A DNA stretch of 64,000 nt from Actinophytocola sp036402745. GTDB taxonomy: Bacteria > Actinomycetota > Actinomycetes > Mycobacteriales > Pseudonocardiaceae. The stretch spans positions 38,588 to 102,587 of the forward strand of contig NZ_DASWSJ010000078.1 of NCBI RefSeq assembly GCF_036402745.1, read 5' to 3'. Within the stretch, counting starts at the first letter, position 1. Every line of letters begins with the position of its first letter. The translations under genes and the position numbers were made by a program. The notes beneath the pieces were generated by a model. The model had not been told where the DNA came from, searched no databases, and saw only the letters and a program-made list of their open reading frames with translations. Shown piece by piece: positions 27,335 to 35,575 of this stretch.

Positions 27335-28329
27335 CAGTTGGCCCCCGAGAACTCGCGCCGCCGCGACACGATCCATCGCGCGATCATGTTGACGACGAGC
27401 GTGATGACGAACAGCACCAGGCCGGTGAAGATCAGCACGTTGACGCCGATGCTGGTCGCCTCCGGGAACTTCAGCGCGATGTTGGCGGCGATGTTCTGCT
27501 GCTGGCCGGCCTGCAGGAGGAAGACCGAGTAGGCGAGACCGGGCGAGAGAACCATGGCGACGGCCATCGTCTCGCCGAGCGCGCGGCCGAGGCCGAGCAT
27601 CGTGGCGCTGATGATGCCGGAGCGCCCGAACGGGAACACCGACAGCCGGATCATCTCCCAGCGGGTGGCGCCCAGCGCGAGCGCCGCCTCCTGGTGCAGC
27701 AACGGGGTCTGGAGGAACACCTCACGAGACACCGCGGTGATGATCGGCAGGATCATCACCGCGAGCACGATGCCCGCCGTGAGGATCGTGCGCGGCGGGC
27801 TCGCCACGGGACCCGCGAAGAGCGGGATGAAGCCGAGGTTGTCGCTCAGCCACTGGAAGACCGGGAACATCTTCGGCATGAGCCACAAGGCGCCCCACAG
27901 GCCGTAGACCACGCTGGGGATGGCCGCGAGCAGGTCGATCACGTAGCCGAAGACCTGGGCCAGGCGGCGCGGCGCGTAGTGGGAGATGAACAGCGCGACC
28001 CCGATGGCGATCGGGGTCGCGATGAGCAGTGCGATGAGGGCGGCCAGCACGGTGCCGAAGACCAGTGGGCCGACGTAGCCGAGGAGCGAGACCCCCTGAT
28101 CGATGAACGGGACCTTCGCGGCGAGCTCGTCGGCCGGCGTGCTGATCGCCGGCCACGCTTGGACGACGAGGAACGCGGCGACCAGAGCGAGGATGACGAG
28201 GATGAGCGTGCCGGCTGCCCGGGCGGCGCCCGAGAAGATCACATCGCCGGGCCGCCGCGGTGCTCGTTGTTTGGGAGCCGGTCGCGGCGGCGTTTCACGC
28301 TTGGCGGCAGGTTCGCCCGTTGTGGTCAC
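27334..28329 (-). CDS. pstC: Phosphate ABC transporter permease PstC
   Basis: 331 residues with about six membrane helices and the EAA loop EAALALGATRWEMIRLSVFPFGRSGI. The start is taken as GTG 28329 (VTTTGEPAAKRE), giving a short charged cytoplasmic tail; no stronger start lies upstream. Partner permease of PstA. A strong hairpin lies between pstS and this gene. Confidence 0.95.
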   Translation of the reverse strand: MTTTGEPAAKRETPPRPAPKQRAPRRPGDVIFSGAARAAGTLILVILALVAAFLVVQAWPAISTPADELAAKVPFIDQGVSLLGYVGPLVFGTVLAALIALLIATPIAIGVALFISHYAPRRLAQVFGYVIDLLAAIPSVVYGLWGALWLMPKMFPVFQWLSDNLGFIPLFAGPVASPPRTILTAGIVLAVMILPIITAVSREVFLQTPLLHQEAALALGATRWEMIRLSVFPFGRSGIISATMLGLGRALGETMAVAMVLSPGLAYSVFLLQAGQQQNIAANIALKFPEATSIGVNVLIFTGLVLFVITLVVNMIARWIVSRRREFSGAN

Positions 28330-28368
28330 GAGGCAGACTCCGTGGACGGGAAGGGACGGGCGGCGCTG

Positions 28369-28400
28369 GATGGGCGACCGCTCGTGAGCGGCCGCCCATC
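28369..28400 (-). terminator. Intercistronic hairpin between pstS and pstC
   Basis: GATGGGCG and CGCCCATC close a stem that continues, after one mismatch, with CCGCT/AGCGG around loop CGTG. It lies about 35 bp after the pstS stop and 40 bp before pstC. Such hairpins commonly protect the upstream message or cause partial termination, giving more binding protein than permease. Confidence 0.65.
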
Positions 28401-28435
28401 CGGCGAGTGAACCGTAACAAGGTGCTGGTCTTGCC

Positions 28436-29545
28436 TCAGCCGCCGTTGCCGACGGTCTGGAGCGAGGCCTCGACCTCGGTCCGGATCTTGCTCGAGATGG
28501 GTGCCGAGCCGGCCGCGTCGGCGGCGGCCTTCTGGCCGGCATCGCTCGCGATGTAGCCCACGAACGCCTTGATCAGGTCGGCCTTGCCGGCGTCGGAGTA
28601 CTTCTGGCAGATGATCGTGTAGGTGACCAGCAGCAGCGGGTAGGCGCCCGCGGTGGTGGTGTCCCGCTTGATCTTGATGGCCAGGTCGCCCGCCGGGACG
28701 CCGGCCTCCTTCGGGGACTCCTCGACGACCTTCGCCGCGCCCTCCGCGGACGGCGCGACCCACTGGTCGCCGACCTTGATCTTGGCGACGCCGAGGCTGC
28801 CGGCCTTGCTGTGGTCGGCGTAGCCGATCGTGCCCTGGCCACCCTGGACGGTCTGGACGACACCCGAGGTGCCCTGCGCGGACTGGCCACCCTTGAGCGG
28901 CCACGTGCCACTCGCCTTGTGCGGCCACGCCGCCCCGGCGGTGACGGACAGGTAGTCGGTGAAGTTCTTGGTGGTCCCGGACTCGTCGGACCGGCTGACC
29001 GGCGTGATCTGCGTGTCGGGCAGGTTGGCGCTCGGGTTGTCCGCCTTGATCTTCGGGTCGTTCCACTTGGTGATCTTGCGGTCGAAGATGCCCGCGATCG
29101 TGGCCGGCGCGAGCTGCAGGTCGGACACGCCCTGGAGGTTGTAGATCACCGCGATGGGGCTGATGTACAGCGGGAGGTTGAGCGCGTCGCTGCCACACCG
29201 CGTCTTGGCGGTGGCGCGCTCCTCCGCGGTCAGCGCCGCGTCCGAACCGGCGAAGTCGATCGCTCCCTCACCGAACTGGGTGCGGCCGGCGCCGGAGCCC
29301 GCCGGGTCATAGCTGACGGTGACGTCCGGGTTCGCCGAGCCGAAGCCGGCGATCCAGGCCTGCACGGCGGATTCCTGGGCGCTCGAGCCGGCGCCGGCGA
29401 GCTTGCCGGACAGGTTGCTCTGCGTCTGCGAGCCGCCGTTGCCCCCGGTACTGGACGAACCGGCAGGGTCGTTGCCGCACGCGGTCAGTGCCAGTGCACT
29501 GGCAGCGACGATGGCCGCGATGCGGCCGTAGCGGATGCGCTTCAC
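28436..29545 (-). CDS. pstS: Phosphate-binding lipoprotein PstS
   Basis: 369 residues. Lipoprotein signal (RIAAIVAASALALTACGN, Cys about 23), a Gly/Ser/Asn linker, then the PstS fold: GAGSSAQESAVQAW, SYDPAGSGAGRTQF, FAGSDAALT, PISRSDESGTTKNFTDYL-like segment and GTIGYADHS. These residues bind phosphate. First gene of pstSCAB; PHO boxes lie 144-161 bp upstream. Confidence 0.97.
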   Translation of the reverse strand: MKRIRYGRIAAIVAASALALTACGNDPAGSSSTGGNGGSQTQSNLSGKLAGAGSSAQESAVQAWIAGFGSANPDVTVSYDPAGSGAGRTQFGEGAIDFAGSDAALTAEERATAKTRCGSDALNLPLYISPIAVIYNLQGVSDLQLAPATIAGIFDRKITKWNDPKIKADNPSANLPDTQITPVSRSDESGTTKNFTDYLSVTAGAAWPHKASGTWPLKGGQSAQGTSGVVQTVQGGQGTIGYADHSKAGSLGVAKIKVGDQWVAPSAEGAAKVVEESPKEAGVPAGDLAIKIKRDTTTAGAYPLLLVTYTIICQKYSDAGKADLIKAFVGYIASDAGQKAAADAAGSAPISSKIRTEVEASLQTVGNGG

Positions 29546-29688
29546 TGGGTCCTCTCGAGGTAGGTCGATGTCACGAGATCGGTACGCCCGCCGCGGGATT
29601 CCCGGGCGGCACGGAACTCACGTGCGCTGCTGAATGGCGGCACAAGCGCGGACGCTAGGGAAGAGGGGTGGACAGACCCGGGTGTTCA

Positions 29689-29706
29689 GGTGAACAGCAG
29701 GTGAAC
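29689..29706 (-). promoter_or_regulatory. PHO box upstream of pstS
   Basis: On the minus strand GTTCACC (29706-29700) and GTTCACC (29695-29689) are exact copies 11 bp apart, the PhoP-binding arrangement. A GTTCA-like degenerate unit follows. The 219-bp gap between mshD and pstS contains this site and a promoter region on the pstS side. Confidence 0.82.
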
Positions 29707-29764
29707 AACACCGGATTGTGACTTTTGTTGCGTTGAGTAACGGTCACGCGCGTCACGCGGTCAA

Positions 29765-30631
29765 TCACCGCTGGTAGGCAACGTCCGTCTCGGCCACGGT
29801 GAACCCCAGTCGGGTGTACAGCGCGACGGCCGCGGAATTGTCCGACTCGACGTACAGGATCGTCTCGCCGAGACGCTGTTCCCGCAGGTGATGCAGGCCC
29901 ACGAGGGTGAGCGCCCGGCCCAGCCCGCCACCCTGGGCGGCCGGGTCGACGCCCACGACGTAGACCTCGCCCACCCCGCCCGGGTGAACCTTGGTCCAGT
30001 GGAAGCCGACGACGTTCTTGCTCTCGTCGACGGCGAGGAAGAAGCCCTCCGGGTCGAACCAGCCCTCCCGCTCGGTGGCGGTGAGCTCGTCGACGGTGAG
30101 CTGACTCTGCTCGGGATGCCAGTCGAAGGCGCGGCCGTTGACCGCGACCATCTCGGCCTCGTCCTGGCCGGGGACGAAGGTGCGCACGGTGACGCCGGCG
30201 GCCCACTCCGGCTCCGGCAGCGCGACCGCGTTGTCGAGCCGCATCCTCAGCAGCTCCCGCACCCGGGCCAGGCCCGTGCGCTCGGCGATCCGGACCGCCG
30301 CCGGGTGGTCGCCGTGCGACCAGATGCGCAGCTTCTCGCCGGCCCGCTCGAGGACCGCGTCGACCATGCGGGTGCCGTGGCCGCGGCGCCGGTGCGCGGG
30401 ATGCACGATGAGCTCGGCGACCTGGTTGCCGAACGCGTCACCGGCGGTGTCGAGGTGCGCGTAACCGACGAGCTCGCCGTCCTCGTGCGCATAGAGGTGG
30501 AGGCCGTCGCGGAACTCCCTGGGCAGCGGCCCGTCCTCGTCGACCTCCGGCCGGCCGTCCTGCGCCATCGCCGCGCGGAGCAACGCCCGGACGTCGTCCC
30601 CGGGGTCGGACTCCTGCCAGCTGATCCGCAC
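29765..30631 (-). CDS. mshD: Mycothiol acetyltransferase MshD
   Basis: 288 residues with two tandem GNAT domains. The N-terminal half has HPAHRRRGHGTRMV and the C-terminal half has VDPAAQGGGLGRALTLVGLHHL, the acetyl-CoA binding motif A. MshD performs the last step of mycothiol synthesis, acetylating Cys-GlcN-Ins. Length and neighbours (glnR, pst, phoU) match the mycobacterial locus. The GTG start lies seven bases after a TAGGGT hexamer, so the message may be leaderless. Confidence 0.95.
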   Translation of the reverse strand: MRISWQESDPGDDVRALLRAAMAQDGRPEVDEDGPLPREFRDGLHLYAHEDGELVGYAHLDTAGDAFGNQVAELIVHPAHRRRGHGTRMVDAVLERAGEKLRIWSHGDHPAAVRIAERTGLARVRELLRMRLDNAVALPEPEWAAGVTVRTFVPGQDEAEMVAVNGRAFDWHPEQSQLTVDELTATEREGWFDPEGFFLAVDESKNVVGFHWTKVHPGGVGEVYVVGVDPAAQGGGLGRALTLVGLHHLREQRLGETILYVESDNSAAVALYTRLGFTVAETDVAYQR

Positions 30632-30646
30632 GCCACCGACCCTACG

Positions 30647-31378
30647 TCAGAGCGCGTTGACCGAGTCCTCCTCGACGGCCAGCGACTCGGGGTGGCCGGC
30701 GGTCGGCTTCGGGGGCTGGACGAACTTGTAGCCCACGTTGCGCACGGTGCCGATCATCTGCTCGTGCTCGGTGCCGAGCTTCGCGCGCAGCCGCCGCACG
30801 TGCACGTCCACGGTCCGGGTGCCGCCGAAGAAGTCGTAGCCCCACACCTCCTGCAGCAGCTGCGCCCGGGTGAACACCCGGCCGGCGTGCTGCGCGAGGT
30901 ACTTGAGGAGCTCGAACTCCTTGTACGTCAGGTCCAGCGGCCGGCCGCGCAGCCGGGCCATGTAGGTCGCCTCGTCGATCACCAGTTCGCCGAGGCGCAG
31001 CGCGCCGTCGGCGCCGGGGGCGCCGGCCGGGCCGCGCGAGGTGAGCAGCCGCAGGCGGGCGTCCACCTCGGCCGGACCGGCGGTGGGCAGGAGGATGTCG
31101 TCCACCCGCCACTCCGGGTTGACCGCGACGAGGCCGCCCTCGTTGACGACGGCGACCACCGGCACGCTGTCGCCGCCGCTCGTGAGCAGCCGGCACAGGC
31201 TCTTGGCCGCCGCGAGGTCGACGCGCGCGTCGACCAGGACGACGTCCCGTGACCCCGCGTCGAGCAGTGCCGTCACCTCGGGCGCCTGGGTGCGCACGTG
31301 ATGGGGCAGCAACATGAGGGACGGCACGACCGAGCCCGGCGTCGGGTCCGCGGTGAGCAGCAGCAGGTCGAGGCTCAT
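30647..31378 (-). CDS. glnR: GlnR-type nitrogen regulator (atypical OmpR family)
   Basis: 243 residues. The receiver-like domain (MSLDLLLLTADPTPGSVVPSLMLLPHHVR) has the atypical acceptor region VVLVDARVDLAAAKSLCRLL and lacks the normal acidic pocket. The winged helix has LDLTYKEFELLKYLAQHAGRVFTRAQLLQEVWGYDFFGGTRTVDVHVRRLRAKLG. This combination is characteristic of actinobacterial GlnR, which controls ammonium assimilation. It lies directly upstream of mshD, as in mycobacteria. ATG 31378 chosen from the family N-terminus. Confidence 0.9.
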   Translation of the reverse strand: MSLDLLLLTADPTPGSVVPSLMLLPHHVRTQAPEVTALLDAGSRDVVLVDARVDLAAAKSLCRLLTSGGDSVPVVAVVNEGGLVAVNPEWRVDDILLPTAGPAEVDARLRLLTSRGPAGAPGADGALRLGELVIDEATYMARLRGRPLDLTYKEFELLKYLAQHAGRVFTRAQLLQEVWGYDFFGGTRTVDVHVRRLRAKLGTEHEQMIGTVRNVGYKFVQPPKPTAGHPESLAVEEDSVNAL

Positions 31379-31431
31379 GGGGGGCCCGCCTCTCTGGGTA
31401 CGCTCCGTGGCTTTCCCGGAGAATAACCGGT

Positions 31432-32244
31432 GTGCCTGTGAAATGTCCTGGTCGTGACGCATGTGTCACACGAGTGCACCAGCGGACCAGCGACGATGTG
31501 AGGCTGACGGGACTCCTGTTGCGTCGGAAACATTCCCGTAACGAGACCGCGGTGGTCGTGGGACACGGCTTCACCAACCACGTCCGCAAGCCGTTCGTCG
31601 AGCGGATCCTGCACCGGCTCGCCCGGCGACACACGGTGGTCGCGCTCGACTTCCGCGGGCACGGCCGCTCGGGCGGGCGGTCCACCGCCGGGCCGGCCGA
31701 GGTCCTCGACCTGGACGCGGCGGTCCGGCTGGCCCGCGAGCTCGGCCATCCCCGCGTCGCCACGCTCGGCTTCTCGATGGGCGGCTCGGTCGCCTTGCTG
31801 CACGCGGCCACCGGCGCCCACCGGCCGGACGCGGTGGTCGCGGTCAGCGCCGCGGCCCGCTGGTGGACCCGCGACACCGACGCCATGCGCCGGCTGTTCT
31901 GGCTGGCCGAGCTGCCGCACGGGCGGCTCGCGATGCGTGCCGTGCGGGTGCGGCTGGCCCCGCCGAGAATGGGGATGACAATGGGGATACCGGCGAGCCC
32001 CATCGAGGTGGCGCACCGGATCGCCCCCACCCCCTTACTGCTGGTGCACGGCGACCGGGATCATTACGTGGGCGTGGACCATCCGCTGGCAGTGCAACGG
32101 GCCACCGGTCAGCACGCGGAGCTGTGGCTCGAGCGCGGCATGCGACACGCGGAGACCGCGACGAGCCCGGAACTGGTCGACCGGATCGCGGCCTGGCTGG
32201 CCCGCGAGAGCCGAACGAAGGAATCGGAGCGAACGGCGGCATGA
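31432..32244 (+). CDS. Alpha/beta hydrolase
   Basis: About 270 residues. Nucleophile elbow GFSMGGS, acid in VHGDRDHYVG and His in GMRHAET complete a Ser-Asp-His triad; oxyanion HGFTNH near residue 46. Resembles dienelactone hydrolase-type esterases; substrate unknown. Start uncertain: GTG 31432 gives 270 residues, GTG 31480 gives 254. Divergent from glnR and co-translated with the next gene (ATGA). Confidence 0.85.
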   Translation: MPVKCPGRDACVTRVHQRTSDDVRLTGLLLRRKHSRNETAVVVGHGFTNHVRKPFVERILHRLARRHTVVALDFRGHGRSGGRSTAGPAEVLDLDAAVRLARELGHPRVATLGFSMGGSVALLHAATGAHRPDAVVAVSAAARWWTRDTDAMRRLFWLAELPHGRLAMRAVRVRLAPPRMGMTMGIPASPIEVAHRIAPTPLLLVHGDRDHYVGVDHPLAVQRATGQHAELWLERGMRHAETATSPELVDRIAAWLARESRTKESERTAA

Positions 32245-33152
32245 CACCGAGGACGGCAGAGATGGCGGCACCCGGCCAGCCCAGCGCGCCCAAGCGGCGA
32301 CGGCGGACCCGCAGGATCGTCATCAGCCTCGTGGTGCTGATCGCGTTGCTGGTCGCCGCCGACTTCGGCGCCGCGGCGGTGTTCGAGTACCAGGTGTCCA
32401 AGCGCGCCCGCGAGCAGTTCCACCTCACCGACGACCCGTCGGTGAAGGTGCACGGCTTCTCCTTCCTGGCCCAGGCGATCTCCGGCGAGTACGGCCACGT
32501 GGCGATCGACGCCAAGGGCGTGCCGGTCCAGGACACGCTGCGCGACCTCGAGGTGCACGTCGACCTGATGGGCGTCATCGCGCCGCTCGGTGACCTCGTG
32601 TCCGGCAAGCTCCAGGGTGTGCGGGTGCGCGAGGTCGAGGGCCAGGTCCGGGTCAAGGCCTCCGACATCACCCGGGCGCTCCTGCAGAACGAGAACCCGC
32701 TGGTCTCCTCGATCACCAACCTCACGATCGATCCCATCAGCGAGCAGGACGCGCAGACCGACCCCGACAAGCGCACCGACGCGGAGCAGGCCGCCGCCGA
32801 GCGGGCCGCGGAGCTCGAGACCGACAACGACACCAAGGCCGGCGCGCGGATCTGCGCCACCGCGGACCTGGGCGGCGAGGAGACCGACTTCTGCGCCTAC
32901 GGCCTGATCACGCTGGTGGAGGCCAAGGCGCACTTCGTGCCGTCCCGGCTGGAGCTGACCAACAGCGTGCTCGGCACGGGCCAGCTCCCCGACGCGTTCG
33001 AGGCCGGTATCACGGGGTGGCTCAAGCAGCTCTCGCTCGACCCGGGCCAGCTCCCGTTCACCGTCACACCCACGGCCGTGAACGTCGAACCGGGCGTACT
33101 GTCGGTGAAGGGCAAGGCCTTCGACGTGGTTCTCGGCGGGAGTGGTGGATGA
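32241..33152 (+). CDS. DUF2993 (LmeA-like) membrane-anchored lipid-binding protein
   Basis: 303 residues. Basic start (KRRRRTRR), one membrane helix (IVISLVVLIALLVAADFGAAAVF, about 26-48), then an extracytoplasmic domain typical of DUF2993: SVKVHGFSFLAQAISGEYGHV, LRDLEVHVDLMGV. The family includes LmeA, a phospholipid-binding protein needed for lipomannan elongation in mycobacteria. A glutamate/alanine-rich insertion (about 175-195) and two Cys (ICAT, FCAY) are present. Start overlaps the hydrolase stop, end overlaps the thioredoxin start. Confidence 0.85.
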   Translation: MTPRTAEMAAPGQPSAPKRRRRTRRIVISLVVLIALLVAADFGAAAVFEYQVSKRAREQFHLTDDPSVKVHGFSFLAQAISGEYGHVAIDAKGVPVQDTLRDLEVHVDLMGVIAPLGDLVSGKLQGVRVREVEGQVRVKASDITRALLQNENPLVSSITNLTIDPISEQDAQTDPDKRTDAEQAAAERAAELETDNDTKAGARICATADLGGEETDFCAYGLITLVEAKAHFVPSRLELTNSVLGTGQLPDAFEAGITGWLKQLSLDPGQLPFTVTPTAVNVEPGVLSVKGKAFDVVLGGSGG

Positions 33153-33574
33153 CCGGTGCGCTGGTGCTGATCGGCACGCTCGTGCTCGCGAGCGCGCTGG
33201 GTCTGGCATTGCGTGCCCGCAACGGCCGGATCAGGACCGCCGGTCCCGCCGAGGTCACCACCGGGCTCCCCGAGGACATCCGCAACGCACTCGCCCCGAA
33301 CGCCGCGGTCACCCTCGTGCAGCTGTCCACCACGTTCTGCGCGCCGTGCCGGCAGGCCCGGGTGCTGCTGGCCGATCTGGCGGCCCGCACCGACGGGCTG
33401 CACCACACCGAGCTCGACCTCACCGACCGGCCGGACCTGGCCCGGGAGCTGTCGGTCCTACGCACGCCCACCACGCTCGCCATCGACGGGCGCGGCACCG
33501 AGCTGCTGCGGGTCGGCGGCGTGCCGAGGCGGGACGCGCTGCTCGAGGCGCTTCGACCGCATTTGTCCGAATGA
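33149..33574 (+). CDS. Membrane-anchored thioredoxin-like protein
   Basis: 141 residues: one N-terminal helix (ALVLIGTLVLASALGLALRA) and a thioredoxin fold with redox motif TFCAPCRQ and cis-Pro segment LRTPTTLAIDG. Corresponds in position to the thiX-type gene of mycobacteria beside sulfurtransferase genes. The fold should face outwards if the helix is a signal anchor, suggesting a role in extracytoplasmic thiol exchange. ATG overlaps the DUF2993 stop. Confidence 0.88.
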   Translation: MTGALVLIGTLVLASALGLALRARNGRIRTAGPAEVTTGLPEDIRNALAPNAAVTLVQLSTTFCAPCRQARVLLADLAARTDGLHHTELDLTDRPDLARELSVLRTPTTLAIDGRGTELLRVGGVPRRDALLEALRPHLSE

Positions 33575-33623
33575 CCGTCATCCCATCTGGTGGACGTTCC
33601 GCCCAGCACCAGAGATGCGCCGG

Positions 33624-33629
33624 TAGTGT
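33624..33629 (+). promoter_or_regulatory. -10 hexamer TAGTGT for a leaderless leader peptide
   Basis: TAGTGT ends seven bases before the GTG of the leader peptide, the spacing expected when transcription starts at the first base of the start codon. Confidence 0.55.
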
Positions 33630-33636
33630 GCTGGTC

Positions 33637-33714
33637 GTGTACACCTTGCTGACCAGGCGTCGCGCGGTCGACTACTGCCGCGTCGACTCGAGCCTGTGTT
33701 TGGCAGCTGACTGA
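33637..33714 (+). CDS. Cys-containing leader peptide of the sulfur operon
   Basis: 25 codons from GTG, containing LTRRRAVDYCRVDSSLC. This closely matches the small putative leader peptides (LTRRxxVDxCRVxSxLC) found before sulfur-assimilation genes in Streptomyces and mycobacteria. Two Cys codons near the end suggest translation-coupled sensing of cysteine or charged tRNA-Cys. No Shine-Dalgarno sequence; a -10 hexamer just upstream fits leaderless initiation. The DUF4395, sulfurtransferase and DUF1416 genes follow 72 bp later. Confidence 0.8.
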   Translation: MYTLLTRRRAVDYCRVDSSLCLAAD

Positions 33715-33786
33715 CCGGGCGGACCCCTTTCTCGGCCTTCCGCCCGTGCTGGTTCCCCAACCCAGCCGTGCAGTCAGGAGGCCGTC

Positions 33787-34230
33787 GTGTCCGCAGGTCC
33801 CTCGTCCGTCGATCCCCGAGGTCCGCGCTTCGCCGCGTGGGTCACCACCGTCGTGCTCGCCGTCGCGCTGCTCACGGGCTGGTGGCCGCTGCTCGCCGCG
33901 CAGGCCGTCGTGTTCGCGATCGGCGCGTTCGCCGGGTTCGGCGTGGCGCCGTACTCGCTCGTCTACCGCCACCTGGTCGCGCCCCGGCTCGCGCCGACCG
34001 ACGAGCGTGAGGACACGGCCCCGCTGCGGTTCGCCCAGGGCGTCGGGTTCGGCTTCGCGGTGGTGGGCACCCTCGGTTATGTCACCGGGCTCACCACCCT
34101 CGGCATCGTGGCCACCGCGTGCGCGCTGGCGGCGGCGTTCCTCAACGCAGCGTTCGCGTTCTGTCTCGGCTGCGAGACGTATCTGTTGATCCGCCGATTC
34201 ATCCCAACGAAGGAGAGAGCGCTCCAATGA
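33787..34230 (+). CDS. DUF4395 membrane protein
   Basis: 147 residues with four hydrophobic helices and the conserved CLGCE motif (AFAFCLGCETYLL) near the C-terminus. DUF4395 proteins regularly accompany thiosulfate sulfurtransferases, and the Cys pair suggests sulfur or sulfane handling at the membrane. GTG start preceded by AGGAGG. Overlaps the sulfurtransferase start (ATGA). Confidence 0.87.
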   Translation: MSAGPSSVDPRGPRFAAWVTTVVLAVALLTGWWPLLAAQAVVFAIGAFAGFGVAPYSLVYRHLVAPRLAPTDEREDTAPLRFAQGVGFGFAVVGTLGYVTGLTTLGIVATACALAAAFLNAAFAFCLGCETYLLIRRFIPTKERALQ

Positions 34231-35069
34231 GCCGCGAAGACGTGTTGGTCACGGCCGAGTGGGCCGAAGAGAACCTCGGGACCGCCGGGGTGGTGTTCGT
34301 CGAGGTCGACGAGGACACCTCCGCGTACGGCGGCGGCCACATCCCTGGTGCGGTGAAGATCGACTGGAAGACCGAGCTGCAGGACCCGGTGCGCCGGGAC
34401 TTCGTCGACCGCGCCGGCTTCGAGAAGCTCCTGTCCGCCAAGGGGATCGCCAACTCCGACCGCGTGATCCTCTACGGCGGCAACAACAACTGGTTCGCCG
34501 CCTACGCGTACTGGTACTTCAAGCTCTACGGCCACGACGCGGTGCAGCTGCTCGACGGCGGCCGCAAGAAGTGGGAGCTCGACGGCCGTGCGCTGTCCTC
34601 CGACGCGGTGACCCGCGACGAGACCAGCTACACCGCGCAGGAGCAGAACCCGGCGATCCGGGCGTTCCGCGACGAGGTCATCGAGGCCATCCACAACAAG
34701 AACCTCGTGGACGTGCGGTCGCCGGACGAGTTCTCCGGCAAGCTGCTCGCGCCGGCCCACCTGCCGCAGGAGCAGGCGCAGCGCGGCGGGCACATCCCGT
34801 CGGCGATCAACGTGCCGTGGAGCAAGGCGGCCAACGAGGACGGCACGTTCAAGTCCTCCGACGAGCTGCGCGACCTCTACAAGGAGGCCGGCATCGACGA
34901 GGGCAAGGCCACCATCGCCTACTGCCGCATCGGTGAGCGGTCCTCGCACACGTGGTTCGCGCTGCACGAGCTCCTCGGGTACCCGGACGTGAAGAACTAC
35001 GACGGCTCGTGGACGGAGTACGGCTCGCTGGTCGGCGTGCCGGTCGAGATCGGCCCCGGCGCCCACTGA
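34227..35069 (+). CDS. sseA: Thiosulfate sulfurtransferase (two rhodanese domains)
   Basis: 280 residues: inactive N-terminal rhodanese domain (about 10-125) and active C-terminal domain with loop YCRIGERSSHTWF, catalytic Cys about 233. The CRIGER loop is typical of actinobacterial thiosulfate:cyanide sulfurtransferases (CysA/SseA type). Moves sulfane sulfur to acceptors. Member of the Cys-leader operon. The symbol is by family; cysA is used for the mycobacterial counterpart. Confidence 0.92.
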   Translation: MSREDVLVTAEWAEENLGTAGVVFVEVDEDTSAYGGGHIPGAVKIDWKTELQDPVRRDFVDRAGFEKLLSAKGIANSDRVILYGGNNNWFAAYAYWYFKLYGHDAVQLLDGGRKKWELDGRALSSDAVTRDETSYTAQEQNPAIRAFRDEVIEAIHNKNLVDVRSPDEFSGKLLAPAHLPQEQAQRGGHIPSAINVPWSKAANEDGTFKSSDELRDLYKEAGIDEGKATIAYCRIGERSSHTWFALHELLGYPDVKNYDGSWTEYGSLVGVPVEIGPGAH

Positions 35070-35096
35070 CGTCCGGCTTTCGGCGAAGGAGAAGGA

Positions 35097-35408
35097 ATGA
35101 GCAACGACGGCTGCGGCGCTCCGGAGCAAGGTCTGGAGCTGCCGCCCGGCATCGATCTCGCCAAGGAGATCGTGCTCGGCGGCAAGGTGACCGCCGACGG
35201 CGCCCCGGTGAGTGGCGCGTACGTGCGGCTGCTGGACGCCAGCGGTGAGTTCACCGCCGAGGTGGTGTCCTCAAAGGACGGTGACTTCCGGTTCTTCGCC
35301 GCGCCGGGCCAGTGGACGGTGCGCGCGCTGCACCGCGGTGGCAACGGCGAGACCCGGGTGACCGCGGACGGGCCGGGGCTGCATCCGGTCGCGGTGGCGG
35401 TCGGCTGA
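35097..35408 (+). CDS. sseC: DUF1416 protein, SseC-like
   Basis: 103 residues with a carboxypeptidase-regulatory-like beta fold (VTADGAPVSGAYVRLLDASGEFTAEVVSSKDGDFRFFAAPG). SseC/DUF1416 proteins are always found next to the sulfurtransferase in actinobacteria, although their role is unknown. The SD GAAGGAGAAGG lies just upstream. A strong hairpin follows 13 bp after the stop. Confidence 0.9.
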   Translation: MSNDGCGAPEQGLELPPGIDLAKEIVLGGKVTADGAPVSGAYVRLLDASGEFTAEVVSSKDGDFRFFAAPGQWTVRALHRGGNGETRVTADGPGLHPVAVAVG

Positions 35409-35420
35409 GACCCATCACCA

Positions 35421-35458
35421 GAACGCGGGGCGGTCGTGCATTCGGCCGTCCCGCGTTC
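35421..35458 (+). terminator. Terminator hairpin after the sulfur operon
   Basis: GAACGCGGGGCGG (35421-35433) pairs with CCGTCCCGCGTTC (35446-35458) over 13 bp including one G-T wobble; loop of 12 bases. No T-run. Confidence 0.75.
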
Positions 35459-35473
35459 GCATATCCTCGCCGG

Positions 35474-35575
35474 GTGGAACTGTTCTGGACCGCCCTGCTG
35501 ATCATCACGGCTCTCGCCGGCACCGCACTCCTGGGCCGCACGGCCTACCGTCTGCACACGGGGTCGGGCCGATGA
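35474..35575 (+). CDS. 33-residue single-helix membrane peptide
   Basis: GTG start followed by ELFWTALLIITALAGTALL and a basic tail, i.e. one membrane helix. Its stop overlaps the nitrobindin start (ATGA), so the two are coupled. TATCCT at 35462-35467 lies six bases before the GTG, again fitting a leaderless start. Not a known family. It is too short for most gene finders. Confidence 0.55.
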   Translation: MELFWTALLIITALAGTALLGRTAYRLHTGSGR

